NCBI GenBank assembly: GCA_009823395.1
Contig: CM020514.1
Span: 8,036,466 to 8,100,465, forward strand
Source: Thamnaconus septentrionalis
Taxonomy: Eukaryota > Chordata > Actinopteri > Tetraodontiformes > Monacanthidae
Reading direction: 5' to 3'
Length of the DNA stretch: 64,000 nt
Position numbers and translations under genes: made by a program. Shown piece by piece: positions 1-10,953 of this stretch. Position 1 is the first letter of the stretch, and every line of letters starts with the position of its first letter. The notes beneath the pieces are model-generated. The model searched no databases, had not been told where the DNA came from, and was given only the letters and a program-made list of their open reading frames with translations.

Positions 1-3000
1 TCTCGCAGGATTCCGCCCTGTAAAGGTGTGGGAGAGGAGACCCGGAAAGCTCTAGAGCGCTCCCTGCTGGACTGCACCTTCCGGCTGCAGGGCAGGAACA
101 ACCGCACCTGGGTGGCCGAGCTGGTGCTGGCCAATTGTCCCCTCAACAGCACTCACAGCAAAGAGCAAGGTGAACAGAGAGCAACGATAACAGACAGACA
201 TGGGCAAACTACGGCCCGGGGGCCTTATGCGGCCCATTAAGAGTTTTAATCCGGCCCACCCAACTTGAAGAAATTACACTACCAGTCGAAAGTTTGGGCG
301 CATACTTCAGATTTAATGTTTTTTCTTGACTATTTACATTGCAGATTGTCACTCAAGGCATCAAAACTATGAATAAACACATATTGAATATGTATTCAAC
401 AAAAAAGTGTGTTATAACTCAAACAAGTTTTATATTTTGGTTGATCTAGAATAGCCACCAATCATATAAACTATATATAACATATTGAGGTATTTAACTT
501 TTTTTTTTTTTTTTTAATTAATCCACATATCTTTGTCATATATTTGATGTCTTCATTGTGTATCTGCAGTGTAGAAAGTAGTAAAGATAAAGAGGAAACA
601 GGTGTGTCCAAACTTTTATCTTGTAGTGTGTATTAATAGTAAGTAAGTTATAAAATAGCTGCATTTCATACATTTTTTCAGTGTTTTAAGAGTCAATTCA
701 ATAGAGAGCTAAATAACATCCTCAAAGACACATATTTTGTTGTATTGCTTTTGATATATTTCTTTCTCCTATGACGTGGGTCACTGTAACACTCCATCCT
801 TCTGCCCCCTCTCTCCAATTTCAGAACCCACTGTGAGCCACCAGTCAAAAAGCTTGCCCGCCCCTGCTAACAGACCTGCCCGTCTCCCCTCAGCCACCAC
901 GCGGCACGTCTACCTGACCTACGAGAACCCGCTGTCGGAGCCCGTGGGCGGCCGCAAGGTGGTGGAGATGTTCCTTAACGACTGGAGCGCCATCAGCCAG
1001 CTCTACCAGTGCGTCCTCAACTTCTCCCGCACCCTCCCAGGTACGTGGCTGAACGCAAAACCCTTCCCCTGCGCCGTCGCACCGCAGCCGTACATCATTA
1101 ATCCCTCCAATCTTCCCGCTCCAGACATGCCGTCCTACCTGAGCGTGTTCTCGGAGGTGCGGCTCTACAACTACCGCAAGCTGGTGCTGTGCTACGGAAG
1201 CACCAAGGGCAGCTCCGTCACCATCCAGTGGAACTCGGCCAGCCAGCGCTTCCACCTGGCCCTGGGCACCGTGGGGCCCAACTCGGGCTGCTCCAACTGC
1301 CACAACATCATCCTCCACCAGCTGCAGGAGATGTTCAACAAGGGTCCCAATGTCTTGCAGCTCTTGCAGGTACGCAGATGTGTGGAAAATGTGTCTAATC
1401 TCACCTTGTTCTCTGTTTTATTTATCATTTTCTTAAAAGCGCAGTGGCATTCTGTTGCTCCTGATGTTTCATTGTGATGTTGTATTAGCTGCATTTCCAT
1501 TACAGTTTTTTCAAAATAAAAGCAACATTTCTCAAATTTCAACAAAGAACAATTACAATTTGCAGGTGTTCTCATTGAATGGTGTGAAGCGCATAAGCCG
1601 TAATTCTCGTAAAATCTCATAATTTTACGAGAATTACGTTTGCTTTTGTTTGCTATCAAGAATGGTTGTTGAATTTTTCTCTTTGATTACTTGTAACTAA
1701 AATATTCCGTCTCCTCCTCCATCCAAACACAACACGCCATTTTCACTTGAAGTGAACTGGTCACGACCCCCGTGTGTCAGGTCCAGTAACCTAAATGCAA
1801 AAAAAGTGTTTCCACAACACTTTTGCGATATACCGCTATATCAATACGTCTAAAAAAAAAAAAAAAACACCTCATCAGCGCATAAAAGCCTTTCAGTGAT
1901 ATTTGAGAGCTTTTTCAAAGTTTAGGTGTTTCCATTACCAGTTTTTTTTTTATTGCGATATTTAGATTTTGCACAATTCTAGGGGTAATGGAAACGCAGC
2001 TATTGTCATGGGGACATGTGTATGTGTATTTCCTTGTGTGTGTATATATGTATTGTAACCTACTTAGAGCCTGTGATGTGTTGGGGGGTGTTTCAGTTGG
2101 AGAGCAGTGCGTTTTGTGTACCATTGTAATTTATGTCTTTGTGTTATTTGTATGTGGGACCTCCTTGAAAAGGAGATGCTGCATCTCAAGGGGGGAAAAC
2201 CAATAGAAAATTGAGAAGGTCCTTTTCTCTTCCTCTCAAATGGTTCCCTCTCTCCTCCAGGTCCTCTTCGACACGCAGGCCCCCCTGAACGCTATCAACA
2301 AGCTGCCGACGGTCCCCATGCTGGGCCTCACCCAGCGCACCAACACCGCCTACCAGTGCTTCTCCATACTGCCGCAGTCGGCCACGCACATCCGCCTGGC
2401 CTTCCGCAACATGTACTGCATCGACATCTACTGCCGCAGCCGCGGCGTGGTGGCCATCAGGGACGGAGCCTACAGCCTCTTCGACAACACCAAGATCGTG
2501 GAGGGCTTCTATCCCGCCCCCGGCCTGAAGGTAGGACGGACTGAATGGAAAGAGGACGCTTTGGGAGAACGATTCCGAATTCCGATTCAGGGAGAGGATA
2601 GTGTGTGCTTTTATTTAGCTTTTTCAACCTCACTTCCTCTCTGCAAGATGAGGGAACAATAAAGAAAAACGGGTCATTCTGGCTCAGAGTAAAACATTGG
2701 CTCAAATTAAAAACACACATACAACTATGTTAAAAAGTTCCTTTTTTATTATTTTTCATTCATTTTCATTTATTACAAGCTGTCTTAAAAAATGCATATT
2801 TAGCCCTCTGTTTTGAACTAGGTTTTAACATTTTCAGGAAATGATGCTTTGTAGGTTCTGCCATGAGTTTAGAAAAAGCACAGGGAAGGTCACAATGGCT
2901 TAGTGACATCACAAAGGCCATTTTTCCTGGAATCAAGGCCAACTTTTTACCACTTCAAAGGCAAGGAGTTGAAGTCGGCGCTTGTATTACCAGGAAGAAT

Positions 3001-4155
3001 GAAGTGGTCGTGCCAGAAGGGAGACTGTGCTTGTTGATTAGTAAATTTAAGAAAAAAATCAAAACTGTTGGCATCTCAAAGGTTATACGAACAACTTTTT
3101 GCCGTGAAGGTCTTGTCTGTGTCAAACTAAATTTTCAAGCCCATAGCACTTGCGGTTCCTGAGCGTTACGTTTAGAGATTTTTTCAAACAAGTGAAAATA
3201 GCTCACTTCCAGTTTGTCGGGGTCAAAGGTCAGCATTTATCAAAGTTCTTGAACGCGTGGGTCTTTTTCCTATGTCGCTATGACCTTCCTAGAGGGCACT
3301 ATGGCGACTTTAGCGTTTTTGTGTATGTAGGGGGCAGATTTATACAGTTTTATTAATTGATAAAAAAATTTCACCAGTTCTGACCTGCCTGCTCAATTTG
3401 GTGACTTTTGGGGTCAGAATACTTAAAATGCAAGTTTTTGAATTTTTTTCACCGCCTGCGTTTCAAACTGGAACTCTCTCACAAACCCTGTGCGTAACTG
3501 CAGATCACATCATTTTCCTCCCTCCTTCTTTTTCCAGACCTTCCTGAACATGTTCGTGGACAGCAACCAGGATGCCCGCCGGCGCTCCGTCAACGAGGAC
3601 GACAACCCGCCCTCGCCGGTGGGCGTCGACATGATGGACACACTGATGAATCAGCTGCAGCCGCAGCCGCAGCCCATGAGGGGCGCCGCGGGGGGCGTCT
3701 ACCCCCCGCTCACCTCGCCGCCCAACTACCAGGCCAACGTCACGCCCTCGCCCTCCATGATGCCCACCCAGTCCCCAGGTGAGCACGGCCCCAGCCAGAG
3801 CAGGAGTGGCTGGACATTGATTTATTTTTTTTTGTCGCTCCATCCGAGCTTGTTAGCGGTGACCCGTTCATTTGCTTTCTTCCTCCCCGCGCGGGGGGAC
3901 GAACGGGCGGCTCCATCCCAATTCAATTCAGCCCCCAACTCCCTCCATGAGATCAGATGAGTTTCTCATGCAACATGCAACATGCAACATGCGCCTGGCC
4001 GCCGAGAGCGAACAAAGCACGCCTTTCTAGTCGGCCTCCTTCCATTCGTCTCCATCTTCCGCCCTGCTTTAGCATGTGTGCACGTGGCCCGAGTGAGCGA
4101 GCGAGAGTGTCAACCTCGGAGTCTGACGAGCTGTTTTATGTTGTGCGCGCGTGCG

Positions 4156-4208
<53 letters not shown>

Positions 4209-7200
4209 GGAACATCCATACCTCTGGCTCCCCTAGTGGAGCTCTGAGGGCGCCTTCTCCCTTCGGGCCCACCCCGTCTCCTTCTTCCCTGGGCATAGCC
4301 ATGGGGCAGACCAGCTTTGCCAGTCCCCACGGTAAGCGGCAGGGTGCCCCCCCAACCGTTGACCCCACCCCCACCCCACCCCCTCCCCTCCCCTCACAGC
4401 CACTGTCGGAAAATCTCTGCTGGCCATAGACAGGAATAGAGATGTAACGGTATGAAAATTTCACGTCAAGGTTATTGCGACCAAAATTATCGCGATTATC
4501 ATTAATATGGCGGTATTGTTGAAATGTGCTCAAAATGTTAAAAAAAAAAAAAAAAGTACTTATACACACACTGTATCATTTAACCAAGTTGTATTTTGAA
4601 AACACAAATAATTGTATGAATTTATAAGTGATTTTTTTTTTTTTTTTTTAAACATGTATCGCTGCATTCCGTTTGGAGTTAAGGTAAACATGGAGTCGGA
4701 TCAAGCAACTGAAATGATGACTGGTTAGGGATAAGGCTCGGCGCAGGTTAAAGTGAGGGGAACACATATTGACGGGTGAACTTTCGACATAACTCCGGCA
4801 GTCATAGCTACGACGGAGTTTATAACTTTAGCGGCGGCTAGTATTGTTGGCTAGTATAATGTATTGTCTAGTATAATTATTGTGCGTCAACCCCACTTCT
4901 GAAGCACCGTCTGCAAACCATACTGCGACCATACTGAAACACAAATCGTTAGCCTATAGCATAATTGCCTAGGTCATTTTTTTGGCCAAATGGTGATATC
5001 TGCCTAACTTTACCAATGTACTTGCTAGAAAATGTGTTTTTTCTTGTTTTCCGAAAAGGTCCAAATATGACTTAGGCCACTATGCTATTAGGCTAAGGAA
5101 ATGCTGTTTTTGCTGCTGTTTTTGCTGCTGTATGTGCATCCTTGTAATAGCCAAAACACGCCCAGACTTCGGACTTTTGTCTTTTTTGAAGGCGAAAAAA
5201 TCTCGTCAACTGAACTTCCTTCCACCCGTTTACTACCAAAGATTGTATACTGCTCACGTGCGCCTGTGTCTGAGGGAACGCTGCTGCTTTTCTGAGCAAT
5301 GAGCAGTAGGTTTTCAAACCGCAGTAATCAAACACGGTTTTAATGATCATTTAAATTTGAAACGGTTATAATAATCGTCAGACTTTTTACCGCGGTTAAT
5401 CATTTTACCGGTAATCGTTACATCCCTAGACAGGAATGGGCTGAAATTGAAAATTTCAGGTTGTAAATACTGGCAATACTATGTAATTCCTAATCTGTGG
5501 ACGGAGATCCGAGATTGGGCTTTGTGTGTCTGACCTTTGGTCTTTTTTGTTGCCCACCCGCAGGCGCTCTGGACCCCAGCTCCCCTTACGCCATAGTGTC
5601 TCCCAGCCACAGGGGGCAGTGGCCCGGCTCGCCCCAGTTCTCAGGTCCCTCGCCCGGGGCAAGAATCCCCGGCATGTCCCCCGGAAACCCCTCGCTGCAC
5701 TCGCCCATCCCGGACCCCAACTCCCCTCGTGCTGGAACAAGTGAGTCACGTTTGTGTTCTTTTCAAACGTCGCGTCTTAGTACACCTCGCTTCCCTGTGA
5801 CAAAGAGATTCAGAAGAGAGTTATTTATGTTTGTAGATGTCAACGCAGAGCAGGGCTTTGTTTCATTTTGGAGTTTCTTTATACTTGTGTTGCAGTTTTT
5901 AATGTTTGTCTGCTGTTATCATTTATGATGTATCTATCTATCTATCTATCTATCTATGTCTATCTCTATGTATAATAATAATAATAATAATAGTAAATGA
6001 ATTTAATTTATAATGCACTTTACATTTAGGCAATCTCAAAGTGCTACATAGACATAGACAATAAAAGAAAATCTCTATGTCTATCTCTATCTCAATCTAT
6101 CAATCTATCTATCTATCCATTTATCTAAATTGTCGACCTCTGTGTTGTCCTCTCCTGGTTCAGGTTCGCAGGTCATGCCCACCAGCATGCCGCCGCCCCG
6201 CAAGCTACCTCAGCGCCCCTGGGCTGCCTCCATCCCCACCATCCTCACCCACAATGCCTTGCACGTGCTCCTGCTCCCCTCGCCCACCCCCTGCCTGGTG
6301 CCCGGCCTGGCGGGGAGCTACCTCTGCTCGCCTCTGGAGCGCTTCCTGGGCTCGGTCATCATGAGACGGCACCTGCAGAGGATCATCCAGCAGGAGGCCA
6401 ACGTCAGTGCGGTACTTTCATGTTGTCGTGTTCTCTTGTTGCGCCGCGCGCCCCTCACTTCTCCCCCTCGTCCCCTCCTCTAGTTGTCCATCCTGAACTC
6501 CAACGAGCCGGGCGTGATCATGTTCAAGACGGACGTGCTCAAGTGCCGCGTGGCTCTCAATCCCAAGAACTACCAGACGCTGCAGCTCAAGGTGACGCCA
6601 GAAAACACGGGGCCCTGGTCCCAGGAGGAGCTGCAGGTGCTGGAGAAGTTCTTTGAGACCCGGGTAAGTGTGAGCCACACCTACCAACAGCAGAACTTCT
6701 CTGTTTTTCTGCCTTTTAGTTTTGAAACTCCCTGGCATGAGAAAAAAAAAAGTATTTTATTTCTTTGGCTGACTGTACTTGTGGTCATCCCTTTGTGACA
6801 TCACAAAGGGATCTCCTCGCCGAGCTTTGTGACATCACGCCCCAATGAAGTGTTTTACAACAGGCTGTAAACATAAAGCTAAATTGGCCCATTTCTTGCG
6901 ATCTATGTTGTTTTTGGATATTTAGTTGTAGGTTTAAATGACAAAGCGCGATGAAATGGGCAGAACTTTGGATTTTTGAATATTGTACCACCCCAGTTAT
7001 AAACTAGCCTGCAATGTTTACATGCATTAATTGAAAACTTAGAACTGTAGTGATTGGGGATGTTAACAATTAATTGATTACCGATTAATCGTTGATTAAG
7101 AATTGAACCGATTAAATTAAATTAGTCGCAATAAATTGAACATTTTTTACACTTGTTTTTTTTGTTGGTTTTAAATAGCGTAGTGTATATCTGTATACCT

Positions 7201-8953
7201 AGAAAAAGTTACTTTTAAATGTTTAAATGTTACTTTTAAAAATGTGACCCATTAGAAGTCATAAAAGTCACTTAAAGTCAGAGGATACATCTTTAGGGTG
7301 TTTTTATTGTTCTCTAATGTAAAAATTGGTCACATTGGACCCTCAACATTATTTAATGATGAAATCATTTGCTCCTTACACATTTTTCATTGTGAAATTT
7401 TAGGTTCTCAGGAAATCATTAATCGATCGATAAGATCGATAGACGAACGATTAATGAATGAATGGATAATTACCATCTCTAGTATTGATAGACATTGTAC
7501 AATCCATTTATTTATTTCTTTGCTTGTTCTTTTTCAAGGTCGCTGGTCCTCCCTTTAAATACAACACTCTGAACGCCTTCACAAAGCTGCTGGGGGCGCC
7601 CACCAACATCCTCAGGGACTGCGTGCGCATCATGAAGCTGGAACTGGTGGGCAGCTGCTTCTCTTTTTATGAGAGCACCATTACAACATACTTCAAATCC
7701 AGATTCTGTATCGGCCTCATCTTTTCTCACACACACGCACTCACACACGCAAAAGAGCAGTATTGGAAAAATGTAGTGCTTTCATGCATCCTCTCCGGAG
7801 CTGCTCTGGAACAACCTCTGAATGTTCACAGAATAATAAAGGGATAAATCAGCTAGATTCTGTTTTTTTTTCTTAGTTTTCATTATGTATCTTTCACCCG
7901 CAGTTCCCTGATCAGGCCGGACAGCTTAAATGGAATGTCCAGTTCTGCCTCACCATCCCGCCAAGCGCTCCCCCCATCGCCCCTCCTGGAACCATCGCCG
8001 TGGTGCTCAAGGCCAAAATGCTCTTCTTTGTAAGATTTCTGCAAAAGTTTTATTTGTTCGGTTGTTGGTGTTTTGTTTTTTTTTTGGCACATGCACACCC
8101 CTTGCCTGACTCCTCCTCTGTGCATTTCCCCCATCCCGACTCGCAGCTGCAGCTGACCCAGCGCATCCCCGTGCCCCAGGATCCAGTGAGCATCATCGTG
8201 CCCATCGTGTACGACATGGCCACGGGTCTCACTCAGCAGGCCGACATCCCCAGGCAGTCCAGCTCCTCGGGGGCCGCCGCGCTCCTGGTGTCCAACATCC
8301 TGAAGAGGTTCAACGAGTTACACCCTCCCAGACAGGGTATGTATATCATATAATCCTGTGAGAGAGAGAGATAGGTAGATGTACTTTATTGATCCCAAAT
8401 TGGGAAACTACACTGTTGCAGCACTTAAAAAACAGTACAAAAAATAAACTATGCAGTCGTTACAAAAACACTCAAATCAGTCGATGTACAATGTGTGTAT
8501 ATGATATAAATGTGTATCACATAATCTCATCATATCTTTTTATACATAGTCTATTGATATCTATAAATTATGTATGTACATTACATATGCATGTACGTAT
8601 TTGAATATATGCAAGTGTATTACCCATAACCATACTTAACCCATATAAACTACCTACCCATCATCAACTAGGTGTCTTATATCTATCTATTTCTGATCTA
8701 ATCACTTAAATAACTCAATAATAGTAATTATAATAACGTAAATGCAATGATCAACCCTCTTCCTCCACTACATAGCAGCTAAGAAAACAAATTTATTGCA
8801 CCGTACAATGAAGTTACCATGTAATCGCTATTAACGCACTAAATTCTGTGATTGCCTCCCCCCTCCCCCTTCCCTCCAGGTGAGTGCACGATATTTGCGT
8901 CGGTTCACGAACTGATGGCCAACCTCACCCTGCCCCCCGGCACTCGCCAGTAG
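1..8953 (+). CDS. med14: Mediator complex subunit 14, C-terminal half (partial, 13 exons)
   Basis: Encodes about 753 residues of the C-terminal half of MED14, the scaffold linking the head, middle and tail of the nuclear Mediator complex that bridges activators to RNA polymerase II (human protein about 1,450 residues). Exons: ?-169, 894-1040, 1125-1369, 2261-2530, 3538-3778, 4209-4331, 5564-5740, 6164-6402, 6484-6663, 7539-7646, 7904-8029, 8147-8336, 8880-8953. All have AG acceptors and GT donors and phases agree throughout; the stop is TAG at 8951-8953. Recognisable human-like segments include [67 protein letters not shown] and [16 protein letters not shown]. The middle exons (3538-5740) encode a disordered Pro/Ser-rich linker. 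The first exon is in frame from position 28 but its left boundary is unclear (see findings). The start of the gene lies outside the window. Confidence 0.96.
195..866. mobile_element. hAT-type non-autonomous element (GGGCAAACTACGGCCCGG ends)
   Basis: The left end reads GGGCAAACTACGGCCCGG and the right end reads GCTTGCCCGCCCCTG, so the termini are imperfect inverted repeats. Flanking 8-bp duplications are ATAACAGA (187-194) and CTAACAGA (867-874), 7 of 8 matching. No transposase is encoded. It fills most of the first med14 intron, and its right end lies only 27 bp before the exon at 894. Related copies are at 17294-17669 and 57493-57810, with fragments near 11,540 and 32,285. Confidence 0.85.
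1486..2002. mobile_element. Inverted-repeat element (MITE-like) in med14 intron
   Basis: The left end TAGCTGCATTTCCATTAC is mirrored by GTAATGGAAACGCAGCTA at the right end, an 18-bp inverted repeat with one or two mismatches. The interior is AT-rich and carries a perfect 17-bp-arm hairpin at 1599-1638. No clean target duplication was found, so the superfamily is not assigned. It has no coding capacity. Confidence 0.7.
1599..1638. repeat. Perfect hairpin, 17-bp arms
   Basis: Arms at 1599-1615 and 1622-1638 are exact reverse complements around a 6-bp loop, with core TCTCGTAAAAT / ATTTTACGAGA. It lies inside the inverted-repeat element in the med14 intron and probably belongs to it. Confidence 0.85.
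2040..2195 (+). repeat. LINE-like 3' tail fragment
   Basis: The phrase GTTATTTGTATGTGGGACCT followed by an A-rich/CTCAAGGGG segment recurs at 34,928-34,975 in this window, where it runs into an ATAAACTGAAATTG tail. I recognise this as the 3' end of a common fish non-LTR retrotransposon. No reverse-transcriptase reading frame is present at either site. Confidence 0.55.
4151..4205. repeat. (GT)n microsatellite abutting a med14 acceptor
   Basis: An almost pure GT run ends three bases before the CAG acceptor of the med14 exon beginning at 4209, so it replaces the usual pyrimidine tract. Length variation here could affect splicing; that is inference. Confidence 0.95.
4437..5428. mobile_element. 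hAT-family element, 992 bp, perfect 8-bp TSD
   Basis: The element is bounded by the left end TAGAGATGTAACGGTA and the right end ACCGGTAATCGTTACATCCCTA-like sequence (imperfect inverted termini), and is flanked by identical GACAGGAA duplications at 4429-4436 and 5429-5436. An 8-bp duplication is typical of hAT transposons. The interior carries no intact transposase, so it is non-autonomous or degraded. The identical flanks suggest a fairly recent insertion. It occupies most of the med14 intron between exons 4209-4331 and 5564-5740. Confidence 0.88.
5932..6125. repeat. TATC/TAA microsatellites around a short repeat fragment
   Basis: TCTA tetranucleotide runs at about 5932-5957 and 6079-6120, and a TAA run near 5971-5990, flank a segment reading GCACTTTACATTTAGGCAAT that resembles a common fish interspersed repeat. 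All of it lies in a med14 intron. Confidence 0.8.
6700..7000 (+). repeat. Copy of the CTTTGTGA-core interspersed repeat
   Basis: The near-palindrome CTTTGTGACATCACAAAG lies at 6791-6808 and is followed downstream by ACAGGCTGTAAACATAAAGC, the same order of motifs seen in other copies (for example near 43,720 and 63,010). It lies in the med14 intron between exons 6484-6663 and 7539-7646. The element ends are not defined. Confidence 0.6.
7055..7481. mobile_element. hAT-type MITE, 427 bp
   Basis: The left end GGGGATGTTAACAATTAAT and the right end GGATAATTACCATCTCTA are imperfect inverted termini. They are flanked by GTAGTGAT (7047-7054) and GTATTGAT (7482-7489), 7 of 8 matching. The interior is AT-rich without coding potential. 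The termini are related to the TAGAGATGTAACGG element at 4437. It inserted into a med14 intron. Confidence 0.75.
8362..8560 (-). repeat. LINE 3'-tail fragment, reverse orientation
   Basis: The + strand shows TACTTTATTGATCCCAAATT, the reverse complement of a common fish LINE tail ending in GATCAATAAAGTA, next to a short GA/TAGG repeat. No coding part remains. It lies in the last med14 intron. Confidence 0.6.
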
Positions 8954-9625
8954 GGGAGACGAGCTGGGAGCCACCTGGCGGCACAAGACGGGTCTGTCCC
9001 CGAGAAACTCCCATGATGTCAGAATCCAGCACGTGTCGTCCCTCTCGAGATCTCTGTTGTCCAGCCCTCGGACTGTTCATCCTGATGTGTAATGAGTCAT
9101 CTGAGAGAGAGGGGGGGAAAGTACACCGTTGGTTTTTATTCTTGATATAAAGTCGCATTCAGGATGTGTCGTCAAGATTTCGGACATGTGCTTCACAAGT
9201 GGATGCAAAAGGATGTTTTAGTTTTGTTTTTTGTTTTGTTTTTTTTGCCTCTTGTAAACAAGATTATCTATTGAATATAAGGTTGTTTACGAAAATATGT
9301 ACATTGTTGTATATTTGAGTATTGAAAAGAATCAGATTACTTAGACTTTTGCAGGAGAATTGTCTTCTGTTTGTTTCTTTTTTTTATATACACCTGTATA
9401 CTAGTATCAGGAGATAAGACATGGCACTCTATTTAAATGTGTTTCTCCCTTTACTTCCTGTGTTTTTTTTTTTTATTCAAGCTCTCACTTTGGATACTGT
9501 AAAACTGTGATGAACTTTATAAGCCAGTTTTATTTTATTAAGACCCAATTTTGAGTCCTGATTGAAGGATTTGAGACTTGCTGTCGGACTTTGCTATTTA
9601 ATAAACCAAGCCCAGAGTTGGTTTG
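8954..9625 (+). other. med14: med14 3' UTR with polyadenylation signal
   Basis: The sequence after the TAG stop is AT-rich, with several T-runs and no further coding potential. A canonical AATAAA lies at 9600-9605, followed by a T/G-rich stretch, so cleavage is expected near 9,620-9,630. The transcript end was not tested and is inferred from the signal. Confidence 0.75.
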
Positions 9626-10400
9626 TGCTTTGAGAATTTTCCGTTCGCAGTGCAGAATTGCAACACTCAAGTTCCATTCCAAAACAAATTTTGGAACTTC
9701 ACTCGGTGAAACCTGATTAGACTTCTCAGCCTCGTTCAGTGTTTACACAAAAGGAACATACTCGGTTTGGCCTTTAAGGCTTTTTAAAAAGAATTCTTCT
9801 CATCTCCTTTACTCTCAATTCTGCAAATATACTTTGGTGGGTTAAGCTCATATTTCTTCAGCTGTTGTTTTTCTGTTAATAGAAGAATAGAATGCTGCTC
9901 ATTTCTGGGGTTTATTGCATGGGAGTGCAATTTTATGCAGTGAACATTATTTGAAAGGTGATGCTTTACTTCAGACGTAACCATGTATAGAGCAACAAGA
10001 AATGACCAACAATAAGATTTTTTTGCAATATGGACTTTTCGGCAGAACATAGCAGAAATAACAGCATCTCCACACCCCAAGTATGGCAGATAGAAAAACA
10101 AAAACGAACCTTAAATCACTGACAAATTAGCATTGCCTAATTTGATTTTACAGCAAATATTTGCCCCTGCTTTTCTGTTATGAGATTAACGTAACGTTGT
10201 GTCCCCACTCTGCAAAGCCTAACCAGTAAAATACCCAGCCATAAAATTAAAAAGGGTGAAAAGCATAGTTCATTGGCTTTATATGGTTATAGTCTTTAAA
10301 AAAAAAAAACTATCACATAGTCGTATAAAATATTTATGATAACGGTTCACATAAAGCGTCATAAAACTCTATTTAAATTTAATGCCGTGAAAGTACCGTG
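9626..10400. other. Intergenic spacer med14 to the 261-residue gene
   Basis: AT-rich sequence without a supported gene. The 105-codon reverse frame at 9784-10101 has no recognisable domain or splice context. No clear repeat boundaries were seen. Confidence 0.6.
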
Positions 10401-10770
10401 ACTGATCACAGGTTGTCTAATTCGGCAGTCGGGGATGGATTTAAAAACTCAGGCTCTGCGGCTGCCTGCATCCTCTCAGCGGGGCGCTGCGCTCCTCATC
10501 CCCGACGGATGACATCATCCGGTGAGGAGGCTTCGCTGCGGTGCGTTCAAAGCCGCAAGCCGGCGACGGACTTCACAGCTGTTGGTGAGGAACGGGGAGG
10601 GAAAAGGGCGTGTGCGCTGTTTTCTTTTTACCCGTTCGGCTTTTCTCCAACACCTCCATGCACGGTCCGTCCGTAAGCGTCGCCGCCCGCCGACAAGCGA
10701 CGATTTCCGGCCGGCCGGGAAGCATCTCGTCGGCTTTTTCCCGACGCGCCTGAACGTTTGACACAAAAAA

Positions 10771-10809
<39 letters not shown>

Positions 10810-10953
10810 GCCTCGCTTCGGCTCTGTCTTCGGTTTCGAGTCGATGCAGTTTTGAAACAAACACAACTCCGCTGTCCTCGGAGGAGCAGGCGTGTGCGTG
10901 AGCGTCGCATGGCTGTTGGCAGCCGAGAAGAGGAGTGAGAGAGCTCAGCAGTC
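10400..10953 (+). promoter_or_regulatory. Promoter and 5' UTR region of the 261-residue gene
   Basis: GC- and CpG-rich sequence rises from about 10,440 and continues to the start codon at 10954, as in a CpG-island promoter. It contains a (GA)n run at 10775-10808. No TATA box is evident and the start site cannot be placed. Confidence 0.55.
10775..10808. repeat. (GA)n microsatellite
   Basis: About 17 GA units after an A-run, in the presumed 5' UTR or proximal promoter of the 261-residue gene. Confidence 0.95.

Larger units (their letters stand above)
3538..5740 (+). other. med14: Pro/Ser-rich disordered linker of MED14 (three exons)
   Basis: Exons 3538-3778, 4209-4331 and 5564-5740 encode a stretch dominated by proline, serine, glycine and glutamine, with repeated SP and PSP steps and a short QPQPQPQ run. 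In human MED14 the corresponding part is also low-complexity and links folded segments. The exon at 4209 starts directly after a long (GT)n run. Both introns within it carry repeats. Confidence 0.85.

Noticed and set aside
890..1318. 142-codon reverse open frame
   Set aside because: It is the antisense of two med14 exons, kept open by their GC-rich codons; no independent homology.
6789..6810. Near-palindrome read as a bacterial-type terminator or operator
   Set aside because: The setting is a vertebrate intron and the same sequence recurs as part of an interspersed repeat.
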